Shown: one piece after another, positions 6,727 to 15,073 of the stretch
How positions within the stretch are numbered: the first letter of the stretch is position 1
Layout of the letters: every line of letters starts with the position of its first letter
Origin: Ruminococcus sp.
GTDB lineage: Bacteria; Bacillota; Clostridia; Oscillospirales; Ruminococcaceae
Reading direction: 5' to 3'
DNA: 56,341 nucleotides
NCBI GenBank assembly: GCA_029060305.1
Contig: JAIDUG010000013.1
Location: 1-56,341, forward strand
The notes under the pieces: model-generated
What the model was told of the DNA's origin: nothing
The model's input: the letters and a program-made list of their open reading frames with translations, nothing else
The model's database searches: none
Made by a program: the position numbers and the translations under genes

Positions 6727-9261
6727 TTATTGTACTTTTTCTTTTGTTGCTATGTCAAGTGTCACAGTTGCTTCAAAAACGTCTCCGTCAATTGTTATTG
6801 CAAACTTTCCTCCGCAAGCCTCCGTGAAACTCTTTGCAATAGAAAGTCCCAGTCCGTTGCCCTCAGTTGTACGTGATTCGTCGCCTCTCGTGAAACGTTC
6901 TGTAAGTTCTTCCGGCGTGCATTTTATTTCGTAAGAAGATATATTTTTTATTTTTATCGTTACCGTGTCAATCGTTCTTGTAAGTGTGAGATATATTCTT
7001 GTGTTGTCGAGGGAGTACTTCAAAGCATTGTCGATGACGTTCTGCAAAACTCTGTAAAGTCTTTTTCCGTCGGCGTATACGGGAGCGTTTTCAGCAGAGA
7101 CAGTCTTTCTGATTTCTTTTCCGGAATCTTCTATTCTGTCTGCCATATCACCTAAAACCTGCTCCATAAGGATTACAGCGTCTATCATCTCAAGGTTAAT
7201 ATCTGTACGGCTTGTTGCTTTTGCTATGTCAAAAACGTCAGATACTATTTCACTGAGACGTGCCGACTTGTTTTCAAGTATCTTAACATAGTCTCTTGCA
7301 ACAGGGGACAGGTTTTCTTCCATAGAGAGAAGATTTATATAACTTATTATAGATGTGAGCGGAGTTTTCAGGTCGTGCGAAACATTCGTAACAAGTTCTA
7401 TTTTCATTCTCTCCGACTGTAAGCGTTTGTCTACAGCCGTCTGAATACCGTCTGAAATATTGTTCAGCTTTTCAGTCATTGTATAAGTAGGGTAATCCAT
7501 GCGGACTTCTTTTGTTGTATAGTCACCGCTGTAAATTTCGTCAATCTGTTTCGACAATTCTGTAATGGCTTTCACGTCTTTGAAAATCAATAACACATAT
7601 ATTAAGAATATAATAGCACTACCAAAAATTGATTCAATTGAACACGCAAAAATCGTTGCTATCATAAATATTCCCGATTTGATTAAAAGTCTTTTCGCAA
7701 AAATATTATTGTTAGTCATATCCTTTGCAAGTAATATTTTCTGAACGGTCTTGACAGCGGACTTTATTTTTCCGAATACACGGTTCAATATTCTTAATAC
7801 GAATTTCCACACACGATGAATAAGACTTGTTTCCCATAAAGTACCGCATTTACAACGTTTTATAAGAGTATTTACACAAAGTACAATAAGGGATAAAATT
7901 GCAGTCCAGCAAGTAGTCCAGAATGTAACAAGTGAGGATTTACCATTGTTATAATATTCATTCATGAAATCATAACTTTCTGCAATCATTTCAACACTAC
8001 AAAATGCACCTATAACTAAAAATACACCTGTTGCTATCACAACTTCAACCCATATTCTGTCAGTAGCGTGCATCACAAACCTTTCCCTTTTCAAGTCGTA
8101 ACCGCTTGTTAAAACAAAAAATCCCATAAGAACTACAGCAAGTACAAGAAACGGTATACAACCAATTAAAAAACGTGCCATAATTTCGTCAGCCTTGTTT
8201 ATTTCGCTCTGATACTGCTTATACAAAGGCAATAAGTTTTCAGATGGTGTTATACATATTTTCAGCGGATATTCATTTCCGACTTGTTTTCCTGTATTCT
8301 GTACTTCTACCCATTCATTCAAATCCTTGTTATAGAGAATATAGGAATCATTTTCACTGTTTTCAAGCAGAGGAGCAGGAATTGCAGGAATATTGACTTT
8401 AATATTTTCAGTAACTTCTTCTGGTTCTTCCTCAATCACTTCAGCCCTCGGAACAGTCGGTTGTACATATTCACCATACCTGTTATAATAACCGCTATAA
8501 TTTTCGTCATAATAGCCGTTGTAGCTTTCCACATAACTTTCGTTATCATTGTATATCGTTATATTTACGTTCCGTATAGAATCGCTGTTTGGGTTCGGAA
8601 TCGGTGTAGAACCGTCTTTCTTATAGTAGATTTTAACGCCGTAATCGTCAACATAATAGTCAAGGTCTTTTGTGTCGTAATCGAATACAGCAGTTGCCAT
8701 TATACCTTTTATCGTATGCGGAAAATCATAGTAAGTCATTCCGTAGTTTGTACTGTACCAGTTAGCACTGCCGTAATAATAATAATTATATCTGTAATTA
8801 CTGAAATGTGCGTTTCCGTTTATCTGAGTAGTTGAATAGGTGTCTGATTCATAGATGTCGTTGTAACTTCTGTTATCCGTTGAAATGGAGTTATTTCCCC
8901 ATGATACGTAATAATCAAAATTATCACTTTTGCTTATCGTAATTTTACCTTTGCTGTCCATAAGTCCCAGTTCTTTGAGTGCCTTTTCAGTTGATTCCCT
9001 GAAGTGCTTTGCACCTACAAAGTTTCCGTTTTCGTCAAGATTTCTGAGGTACATATTACCGACAGCCCACAATTCAGCAAACAATTCGTCAGCCTCTTCA
9101 TTTGTCTCTGTACTCTTTAAGTCATTATACTGATTATATACTTTCTGTATTTCAAAAAACTTGTTCAGACCCATTCCGGCACATACAGCAAATATTACGC
9201 ACGCACTTATAAACGCAATAGCCCTTGTTGACTTCTGCAAAAGAAAATCAGTAACTTTCAT
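6727..9261 (-). CDS. Sensor histidine kinase with large Tyr/Asn-rich extracellular domain
   Basis: 844 aa. One membrane helix at ~13-31 is followed by about 330 extracellular residues, then several membrane helices (~365-385, ~405-425, ~440-465 and two between ~530 and 565). After these come a HAMP-like linker, a HisKA domain with NVSHDLKTPL (phosphoacceptor His ~627) and a HATPase domain with NVIDNALKYSL (~742) and GNGLGLSIA near the end. It autophosphorylates and should pass phosphate to the regulator encoded four bases upstream. The sensor part holds repeated Tyr/Asn/Ser stretches such as YNYYYYGSANWYST, which is not a standard ligand-binding domain. The stimulus is unknown; the divergent solute-binding lipoprotein is a plausible partner. 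Confidence 0.93.
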   Translation of the reverse strand: MKVTDFLLQKSTRAIAFISACVIFAVCAGMGLNKFFEIQKVYNQYNDLKSTETNEEADELFAELWAVGNMYLRNLDENGNFVGAKHFRESTEKALKELGLMDSKGKITISKSDNFDYYVSWGNNSISTDNRSYNDIYESDTYSTTQINGNAHFSNYRYNYYYYGSANWYSTNYGMTYYDFPHTIKGIMATAVFDYDTKDLDYYVDDYGVKIYYKKDGSTPIPNPNSDSIRNVNITIYNDNESYVESYNGYYDENYSGYYNRYGEYVQPTVPRAEVIEEEPEEVTENIKVNIPAIPAPLLENSENDSYILYNKDLNEWVEVQNTGKQVGNEYPLKICITPSENLLPLYKQYQSEINKADEIMARFLIGCIPFLVLAVVLMGFFVLTSGYDLKRERFVMHATDRIWVEVVIATGVFLVIGAFCSVEMIAESYDFMNEYYNNGKSSLVTFWTTCWTAILSLIVLCVNTLIKRCKCGTLWETSLIHRVWKFVLRILNRVFGKIKSAVKTVQKILLAKDMTNNNIFAKRLLIKSGIFMIATIFACSIESIFGSAIIFLIYVLLIFKDVKAITELSKQIDEIYSGDYTTKEVRMDYPTYTMTEKLNNISDGIQTAVDKRLQSERMKIELVTNVSHDLKTPLTSIISYINLLSMEENLSPVARDYVKILENKSARLSEIVSDVFDIAKATSRTDINLEMIDAVILMEQVLGDMADRIEDSGKEIRKTVSAENAPVYADGKRLYRVLQNVIDNALKYSLDNTRIYLTLTRTIDTVTIKIKNISSYEIKCTPEELTERFTRGDESRTTEGNGLGLSIAKSFTEACGGKFAITIDGDVFEATVTLDIATKEKVQ

Positions 9262-9264
9262 AGA

Positions 9265-9981
9265 TTACCTCCCGTTTTTTTCTATTTTGTACCCGATTCC
9301 CCATACTACTTTCAGGTAACGTGGGTCACTGGGATTTATTTCAATTTTTTCACGGATATGACGTATGTGAACCATTACAGTATTTTCCACGGAATAGGAT
9401 TCCTCATTCCATACACGTGAATATATTTCCTCTGCTGAAAATACACGTCCTGCATTTTCCATAAGCATTTCCGTAATCTTGTACTCCGTCGCAGTAAGTC
9501 TTACTGGTTCGCCGTCAACATAAATCTGTTTGGCTGTCTTGTCAAGAATAAGACCGCCTATTTCTATGTTGTCTGAACTCTTTCTGGTATCAGCAGAACC
9601 GAGACTCAGATAACGACGGAGATTTGATTTTACCCTTGCTACCAATTCCATAGGATTGTAAGGTTTTGTGATGTAGTCGTCGGCACCCATTGACAACCCT
9701 AAAATCTTGTCACTGTCCTCAGACTTTGCGGAAAGCACTATTATAGGAATGTTCTTTGTTGTACGGATTTTCATCATTGCTGAAAGTCCGTCAAGTTTCG
9801 GCATCATAACGTCTATCAGAATAAGCTGTATATTGTTCATCATAAGACAGTCGATAGCCTCAAGACCGTTATAAGCCTTGAAAATTCTGTAACCTTCTTT
9901 CTGGAGCAGGGTAGCGATAGCGTTAACTATGTAATGGTCGTCATCTACGACTAAGATTGAAGCGTTTTCAAAAGTATCCAT
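9265..9981 (-). CDS. OmpR-family response regulator
   Basis: 238 aa. The receiver domain has the acidic pocket VVDDD at 11-15, phosphoacceptor Asp57 in LILIDVMMP, a switch Ser in IVLSAKS and Lys in ITKPYNP. The C-terminal winged helix (from ~140) contains LTATEYKITEMLMENAGRVF and ends with VWGIGYKIE. It is the first gene of an operon with the histidine kinase (four-base gap), with a consensus promoter upstream. Direct repeats upstream of the divergent lipoprotein gene are candidate binding sites. Confidence 0.95.
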   Translation of the reverse strand: MDTFENASILVVDDDHYIVNAIATLLQKEGYRIFKAYNGLEAIDCLMMNNIQLILIDVMMPKLDGLSAMMKIRTTKNIPIIVLSAKSEDSDKILGLSMGADDYITKPYNPMELVARVKSNLRRYLSLGSADTRKSSDNIEIGGLILDKTAKQIYVDGEPVRLTATEYKITEMLMENAGRVFSAEEIYSRVWNEESYSVENTVMVHIRHIREKIEINPSDPRYLKVVWGIGYKIEKNGR

Positions 9982-10017
9982 AATGGGACTTCCTTTCTGT
10001 TGTTTATTCCGAATATC

Positions 10018-10046
10018 ATTATAAACCCCTCCTTTTTTTATGTCAA
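10018..10046 (-). promoter_or_regulatory. Sigma-A promoter of the response regulator/kinase operon
   Basis: On the minus strand: TTGACA (10041-10046), 17-base spacer, TATAAT (10018-10023), 37 bases upstream of the start codon. Confidence 0.87.
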
Positions 10047-10233
10047 GCCCATTATAACACTAAAACCTTATGCTGTCCCAACTAAAATCTTATGAATTTC
10101 TTAATTTTTCTGAAAATCAAGGTTTGTTGAAAGTCCACATAATTATTGCGGATTATTTGTGACTTCCTACAAACTTCCGGAAAATTTCGTCTTTTTTGTA
10201 CGCTGAAATCACTTACATATAAAAGTGAAAATA

Positions 10234-10302
10234 TACCGTTCATTACAAAAAAACTACCGTTCGTGCATTTTTTCACACAAACGGATTTTTATATGATATA
10301 CT
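10234..10302 (+). promoter_or_regulatory. Direct repeats and weak promoter of the solute-binding lipoprotein gene
   Basis: TACCGTTC occurs at 10234-10241 and again at 10255-10262, a 21-base period that places both on one face of the helix. Ten bases later is a -35-like TTCACA (10272-10277) with TATACT (10297-10302) at a long 19-base spacing. A weak promoter with activator boxes just upstream fits control by an OmpR-type regulator such as the divergent one. The rest of the 350-base gap (9982-10331) shows only AT-rich sequence and the RR promoter. Confidence 0.45.
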
Positions 10303-10331
10303 ATAGTCAAAAAATAAGGAGGCACTTTTAT

Positions 10332-12641
10332 ATGAAAAAAATTTTAATATTTATGTCTGCAATGCTTATGATTTCCGGAGTATCCTGTACTGAAAAATCT
10401 GTAACAAGTACTCCGGAAACTGAGACTTCCGCTGACGAACCGAAAAGCATTGAAATCACACAGCTTATGTACAAGCAGGAACACTTGTCGTTTCCGGAAG
10501 ATATGTCCGAAAGAATGGGACTGTACTATCACGACGGTGTGAAATTCGTCTATAAATCAAAGACCGACGGAATAAAAGTGATGTCCTATGACGAAAACCT
10601 GAAAGAATCCGGAACGATTACACTTATAAGCGGAGAGGATTTGCCACGTGAGGCTTGTTTCTGTACAAAGGCAGACGGCAAAATAATTATGTTATGTACG
10701 TACGTTGATTATGACGGCGACGAATACAAAGACCCTGACGACTTCCGTAAAAACGCTGTTGTATTGCCGGAAATACGCACATATTCTCCGGACGGCGAAC
10801 TTCTTGAAACTCACGAAGTAGACGGTTTCCATAGATATGAGGATTTCAATTTTATAGACGGTTTCTATGAATACGGCGAAAATTACGTCATATCATTCAA
10901 CGGCGGTTACGCACTTGTTTCAGCGGACGGTGAAATCCTCGATATGCCGGACGAAACGAAACATCTTGTTTTTGGGACAGATACTGACGGTAAAACATAC
11001 GTGTGCGGAAGTCAGAAATATTCCGTTACCGACGGAAAACGAATTTCGCTTGACGAAAACAACTCTACAGAGTACGGCAAATATATCAACCGTACAGGAG
11101 CAGTATTCGGGGGAGCAGGTGACTTTAAACTGTTTATGGTCTTGAATGAGGGTATTTTCGGAATAGCCCCGAATGACGAACTCGTGCAGATTATGGATTT
11201 CACGGATTCAAAAGTTTCGCCGTCAGGAATATACTTTGCGTGTTATGCAGGTGACGGAAAATTTGTCATCTGCGGTGATGACCAGACTCTCGCCGACGGT
11301 ATGTTTCTTGATACGCTGACAGTACGTCCTGACGATTACGTTGAAAACAAAACGGATTTGACGTTAGGCTGTATCGACTGGAGTAATAATGCCCCCGAAA
11401 TTGCAATGATGTACAGCAAGCAGAGTGATAATTACAACGTTGAAGTCAAAAAGTACAAAGATATTGACAATCTCAGGCTTGACGTACTCAGCGGTGATGC
11501 TCCCGACCTTTTCGCATATCAGGAAACAGCTTTTATGTACCGTTACGCAAATTTAGGAGCGTTCTCAAATCTCTATGATTATATGGACAAAAATGACGGT
11601 ATAAAGCGTGACGATATTCTTGAAAACGTGTTGCAGGCTTACGAATATAAAGGAGGTCTGTATGGTATACCGGTTGCGTTCAATATTCAAGGCGTATACC
11701 TTGCAAACAGTGACGTTATCAGCAGAGATTACACCTACTGGAATTATGACGAGTTTCTGAATTTTGCGGAAAATATGCCTGAGGGTATGTATTTAGGTTC
11801 AAAAAATTCACATTTCGCATATCGTGACCACCTTTTTGGTGAGATTGTTATTCAAAGTTGCGGTGACTGGATTGACTATGATAATTACACTTGCGACTTC
11901 AACAATGAGAAGTTTATACATCTGCTGAACTTCTGTAATAACGTTGAAATAAATGAGCCTTATAACTGGGAAAATTCAGACTGGGGTACTGAACAGCAAG
12001 ATATAGAATACATGGAAAGTGAAACAAGCATACTCCGCAAAACTGCACTCCTTTATACACATATGAATTGTAGTGATTTCAGTGATTTTGTTCTTTTTCC
12101 TGTACAGACGGGACTTTATCTCAATGATAATTATACATTCCTGATTTCGCCGTCAGATGACAGAAATTGCGGAATTTCAACTACTAATGATATGTGTTTT
12201 TCGATTATCAATAATACCGACTGTCCCGAGGGTGCGTGGGATTTTATGAATTACGTTTTAAGTCCGTACTTTCAGAATAACTATTTACAGACAAGCCATA
12301 GTTTTTCAAGCAACAAGGAAAGCTATGAGTACAAGATGAAAAAGACATTTGAAGAATACAAAAAGGAAGTCGTAACACCACTTGACCCTATGTCAACAAG
12401 GTGGGGCGGTACTGACCAGACAGAAGGCGTTGACTGGATAAACAAGCCTATTACAGACAAAGATATTGACTATATAAACGATTTTATATCGCATTGCAAC
12501 AAACTCAGAAACAGCGATTCTGATGCTATGGAAATTATCAAGGAAGAATGTAATAAGTTTATGAACGGTGAAATGACTGCTGAAGAATGTGCAGAAAGAA
12601 TACAGAACAGAGTTTCGCTTTATCTCAGCGAACAGAGCTGA
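10332..12641 (+). CDS. Large extracellular solute-binding lipoprotein
   Basis: 769 aa from the ATG at 10332, which has AGGAGG upstream; the frame is open further upstream but lacks a ribosome site there. The N-terminus (MKKILIFMSAMLMISGVSC) is a lipoprotein signal with Cys19 as the lipidation site, followed by a Ser/Thr/Glu linker. Residues ~35-345 form short repeated beta-rich units (VKFVYKSKTDG, KTYVCGS) that look like a propeller. Residues ~350-769 resemble a family-1 ABC substrate-binding protein (NLRLDVLSGDAPDLFAYQE; YKGGLYGIPVAFNIQGVY). No permease or ATPase genes are adjacent, so it may share a transporter or serve sensing together with the divergent two-component system. Confidence 0.85.
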   Translation: MKKILIFMSAMLMISGVSCTEKSVTSTPETETSADEPKSIEITQLMYKQEHLSFPEDMSERMGLYYHDGVKFVYKSKTDGIKVMSYDENLKESGTITLISGEDLPREACFCTKADGKIIMLCTYVDYDGDEYKDPDDFRKNAVVLPEIRTYSPDGELLETHEVDGFHRYEDFNFIDGFYEYGENYVISFNGGYALVSADGEILDMPDETKHLVFGTDTDGKTYVCGSQKYSVTDGKRISLDENNSTEYGKYINRTGAVFGGAGDFKLFMVLNEGIFGIAPNDELVQIMDFTDSKVSPSGIYFACYAGDGKFVICGDDQTLADGMFLDTLTVRPDDYVENKTDLTLGCIDWSNNAPEIAMMYSKQSDNYNVEVKKYKDIDNLRLDVLSGDAPDLFAYQETAFMYRYANLGAFSNLYDYMDKNDGIKRDDILENVLQAYEYKGGLYGIPVAFNIQGVYLANSDVISRDYTYWNYDEFLNFAENMPEGMYLGSKNSHFAYRDHLFGEIVIQSCGDWIDYDNYTCDFNNEKFIHLLNFCNNVEINEPYNWENSDWGTEQQDIEYMESETSILRKTALLYTHMNCSDFSDFVLFPVQTGLYLNDNYTFLISPSDDRNCGISTTNDMCFSIINNTDCPEGAWDFMNYVLSPYFQNNYLQTSHSFSSNKESYEYKMKKTFEEYKKEVVTPLDPMSTRWGGTDQTEGVDWINKPITDKDIDYINDFISHCNKLRNSDSDAMEIIKEECNKFMNGEMTAEECAERIQNRVSLYLSEQS

Positions 12642-12688
12642 CACAATAAAAAAAGATTTCACCCGAAAGAGCAATACTAAATATAAAT

Positions 12689-13033
12689 TTATTTGTCGGG
12701 CTTGACGAAAACTTCAACAATACGGTTGACTATGTGCGGAAAAATCCATTGTGCCGTCCACATTGAGACGTACCACGCAGGAAAATGCAGAATAACATTC
12801 ATTATTATTGATTTTGTACACACTGCAACGATAAACGAAAAAACTTCAAACAGCAGAAATCCGCATATCAGGTTGAATATCATACATAGTCTGCCGTATA
12901 AGTCGTTGCCTTTGTCGCTGTCATATCCGGAATCTCTTTTTCTTAGGAAAAGTGCATAAACAAAAGTAACAAGCATTATTGTCCAGAATATAACCGTACT
13001 TATAATCATAGTAGTAATAATATAATGTTTCAT
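12689..13033 (-). CDS. Small integral membrane protein, unknown function
   Basis: 114 aa from the ATG at 13033, which follows GGGGAGG; an upstream in-frame start lacks a ribosome site. Three hydrophobic segments are visible: ~7-28 (IISTVIFWTIMLVTFVYALF), ~48-78 and ~84-98. The loop between the first two is charged (RKRDSGYDSDKG). No family is recognised. It is convergent with the solute-binding lipoprotein gene and lies behind the strong terminator of the GGGtGRT operon, so it is probably a separate transcript. Confidence 0.6.
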   Translation of the reverse strand: MKHYIITTMIISTVIFWTIMLVTFVYALFLRKRDSGYDSDKGNDLYGRLCMIFNLICGFLLFEVFSFIVAVCTKSIIMNVILHFPAWYVSMWTAQWIFPHIVNRIVEVFVKPDK

Positions 13034-13067
13034 TTTTCCTCCCCGAAAGTTTTTGATATTTATAAAA

Positions 13068-13114
13068 AAAGCCATAACATTTCCTGTTGTGAGACAGGAA
13101 TATGTTACGGCTTT
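13068..13114 (-). terminator. Strong terminator of the NifU-like/GGGtGRT operon
   Basis: A long stem-loop: AAAGCCATAACAT then TTCCTGT pair with ACAGGAA and TATGTTACGGCTTT, with one mismatch and one bulge, loop of about six bases. T runs follow on the minus strand. It is 34 bases past the GGGtGRT stop. Confidence 0.88.
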
Positions 13115-13148
13115 AAAAAATATTGCTGTAGTCTGAAAGCCTGTAGAA

Positions 13149-14147
13149 TTACTTCATAGCCTCTTCAACTGCAACTGCACAAGCAACTGTAGCACCAACC
13201 ATAGGGTTATTACCCATACCGATAAGACCCATCATTTCAACGTGAGCAGGAACGGAAGAAGAACCTGCAAACTGTGCATCTGAGTGCATACGACCCATAG
13301 TATCAGTCATACCGTATGAAGCAGGACCTGCTGCCATATTGTCAGGGTGAAGTGTACGTCCTGTACCACCGCCGGAAGCAACTGAGAAGTACTTCTTGCC
13401 TGCGTCTGTACGTTCTTTCTTATAAGTACCGGCAACAGGGTGCTGGAAACGTGTCGGGTTAGTGGAGTTACCAGTAATAGAAACGTCAACGTTTTCTTTC
13501 CACATGATAGCAACGCCCTCTGTTACATCGTTAGCACCGTAGCAATTTACTTTTGCACGGAGACCGTCAGAATAAGCCTTGCGGAAAACTTCCTTTACTT
13601 CGCCGGTGTGGTAATCCATTTCAGTTTCAACATATGTAAAGCCGTTGATTCTTGCAATAATCTGAGCAGCATCTTTGCCGAGACCGTTGAGGATAACACG
13701 GAGAGGTTTCTGACGTACCTTGTTAGCTTTTTCAGCGATACCGATAGCACCCTCAGCAGCAGCGAAAGATTCGTGACCTGCGAGGAATGCGAAACATTCT
13801 GTATCTTCTTCGAGGAGCATTTTGCCGAGGTTACCGTGACCGAGACCTACTTTTCTCTGGTCTGCAACAGAACCGGGAATACAGAAAGCCTGAAGACCCT
13901 CACCGATTGCAGCAGCAGCTTCAGAAGCCTTTGTGCAACCTTTCTTGATAGCAATAGCACAACCTACTGTGTAAGCCCACTTAGCATTTTCAAAACAGAT
14001 AGGCTGAATACCTTCAACGAGCTTGTAGATGTCAAGACCTTTTTCCTTGCAGATGTCAGCACATTCTTCAATAGAGTTGATACCGTACTGTCCGAGAACA
14101 GCGAGAATCTGCTTTTCACGTCTCTCATATGATTCAAATAAAGCCAT
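13149..14147 (-). CDS. GGGtGRT family protein
   Basis: 332 aa, preceded by AAGGAGG. The name-giving motif is present at ~255 as ASGGGTGRTLHP, followed by conserved glycine-rich runs GPASYGMTDTMGRMHSD and VEMMGLIGMGNNPMVGA at the C-terminus. A nucleotide-binding-like segment (LRVILNGLGKDAAQ) lies at ~150. The biochemical role of this family is not established. It is regularly encoded beside a NifU-like scaffold, as here (14-base gap, same transcript), suggesting a shared iron-sulfur or redox task. It is cytoplasmic, with no signal peptide. Confidence 0.93.
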   Translation of the reverse strand: MALFESYERREKQILAVLGQYGINSIEECADICKEKGLDIYKLVEGIQPICFENAKWAYTVGCAIAIKKGCTKASEAAAAIGEGLQAFCIPGSVADQRKVGLGHGNLGKMLLEEDTECFAFLAGHESFAAAEGAIGIAEKANKVRQKPLRVILNGLGKDAAQIIARINGFTYVETEMDYHTGEVKEVFRKAYSDGLRAKVNCYGANDVTEGVAIMWKENVDVSITGNSTNPTRFQHPVAGTYKKERTDAGKKYFSVASGGGTGRTLHPDNMAAGPASYGMTDTMGRMHSDAQFAGSSSVPAHVEMMGLIGMGNNPMVGATVACAVAVEEAMK

Positions 14148-14161
14148 TTCAAAAATCCTCC

Positions 14162-14854
14162 TTATTCTTTTCTCGGGTCAACAATCTTTACAGCGTCAGC
14201 AACTCTGCCGTACTGACCCTTAGCCTTTTCAAAAGCTGTGTTAGCGTCATCGCCAGCCTTGATGAAGTCCATCATCTTGCCGAAGTTAACGAACTGGTAG
14301 CCGATAATTTCGTCGTCTTCATTGAGAGCGATACCTGTAACATAACCGTCTGTCATTTCGAGGTAACGAGGACCTTTAGCAAGAGTACCATACATTGTAC
14401 CAACCTGTGAACGGAGACCTTTACCGAGGTCTTCGAGACCAGCACCGACAACGAGACCACCTTCGGAGAAAGCACTCTGAGAACGTCCGTAAACAATCTG
14501 GAGGAAGAGTTCTCTCATAGCGGTGTTGATAGCATCACAGACGAGGTCTGTGTTAAGAGCCTCAAGGATAGTTCTGCCGGGGAGGATTTCAGCAGCCATA
14601 GCAGCGGAGTGTGTCATACCTGAACAGCCGATAGTCTCAACAAGAGCTTCCTGAATAACGCCCTCTTTAACATTGAGGGTGAGTTTGCAAGTACCCTGCT
14701 GAGGAGCGCACCAGCCAATACCGTGTGTGAAGCCGGAAATATCCTTGATTTCCTTAGCCTTTACCCACTTAGCTTCTTCCGGAATCGGAGCAGCACCATG
14801 AGCAACGCCCTGTTTTACAGGACACATTGTTTCTACTTCATGAGAATAAATCAT
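14162..14854 (-). CDS. NifU-like iron-sulfur cluster scaffold protein
   Basis: 230 aa from the ATG at 14854, with AAAGGAG at proper spacing; the longer reading frame to 14938 overlaps the promoter. The NifU/IscU-N-like fold is indicated by VETIGCSGMTHSAAMAAEIL at ~80 (ligand Cys; the usual C-G-D context is altered), an earlier Cys in GIGWCAPQQGTC and LVCDAIN around 115. Family proteins assemble Fe-S clusters, but this clade travels with GGGtGRT proteins, so its client is unknown. It is the first gene of the two-gene operon. Confidence 0.85.
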   Translation of the reverse strand: MIYSHEVETMCPVKQGVAHGAAPIPEEAKWVKAKEIKDISGFTHGIGWCAPQQGTCKLTLNVKEGVIQEALVETIGCSGMTHSAAMAAEILPGRTILEALNTDLVCDAINTAMRELFLQIVYGRSQSAFSEGGLVVGAGLEDLGKGLRSQVGTMYGTLAKGPRYLEMTDGYVTGIALNEDDEIIGYQFVNFGKMMDFIKAGDDANTAFEKAKGQYGRVADAVKIVDPRKE

Positions 14855-14909
14855 ATAATTACTCCTTTCATATTCAGGACTTTGATAAAAAATCCTGTCG
14901 TATAAAAAC

Positions 14910-14938
14910 ATTATAGCACACTTTTCAGTATAAGTCAA
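14910..14938 (-). promoter_or_regulatory. Sigma-A promoter of the NifU-like/GGGtGRT operon
   Basis: On the minus strand: TTGACT (14933-14938), 17-base spacer, TATAAT (14910-14915). Its position inside the longer open frame supports the start at 14854. Confidence 0.88.
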
Positions 14939-15002
14939 GTTATAATTTATGAAACATACAGGTTAAATTATTAATTTTTTATACATTAAGTAAAAATAAA
15001 AG

Positions 15003-15051
15003 AAAAAAGGGAGCAGGCTATTAAAACAATACAATTTCTACAGCCTGCTCC
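15003..15051 (-). terminator. Terminator of the topoisomerase A-subunit gene
   Basis: GGAGCAGGCT (15010-15019) pairs perfectly with AGCCTGCTCC (15042-15051) around a 22-base AT-rich loop; six T follow on the minus strand. The same GGAGCAGGC arm is reused at 19035-19075. Confidence 0.85.
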
Positions 15052-15073
15052 GTCAGGATTTTTTAACTTTTGT

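Noticed and set aside
13440..14132. 230-codon plus-strand ORF opposite the GGGtGRT gene
   Set aside because: It is the antisense shadow of a well-conserved gene, has no ribosome site, and its composition follows the opposite frame.
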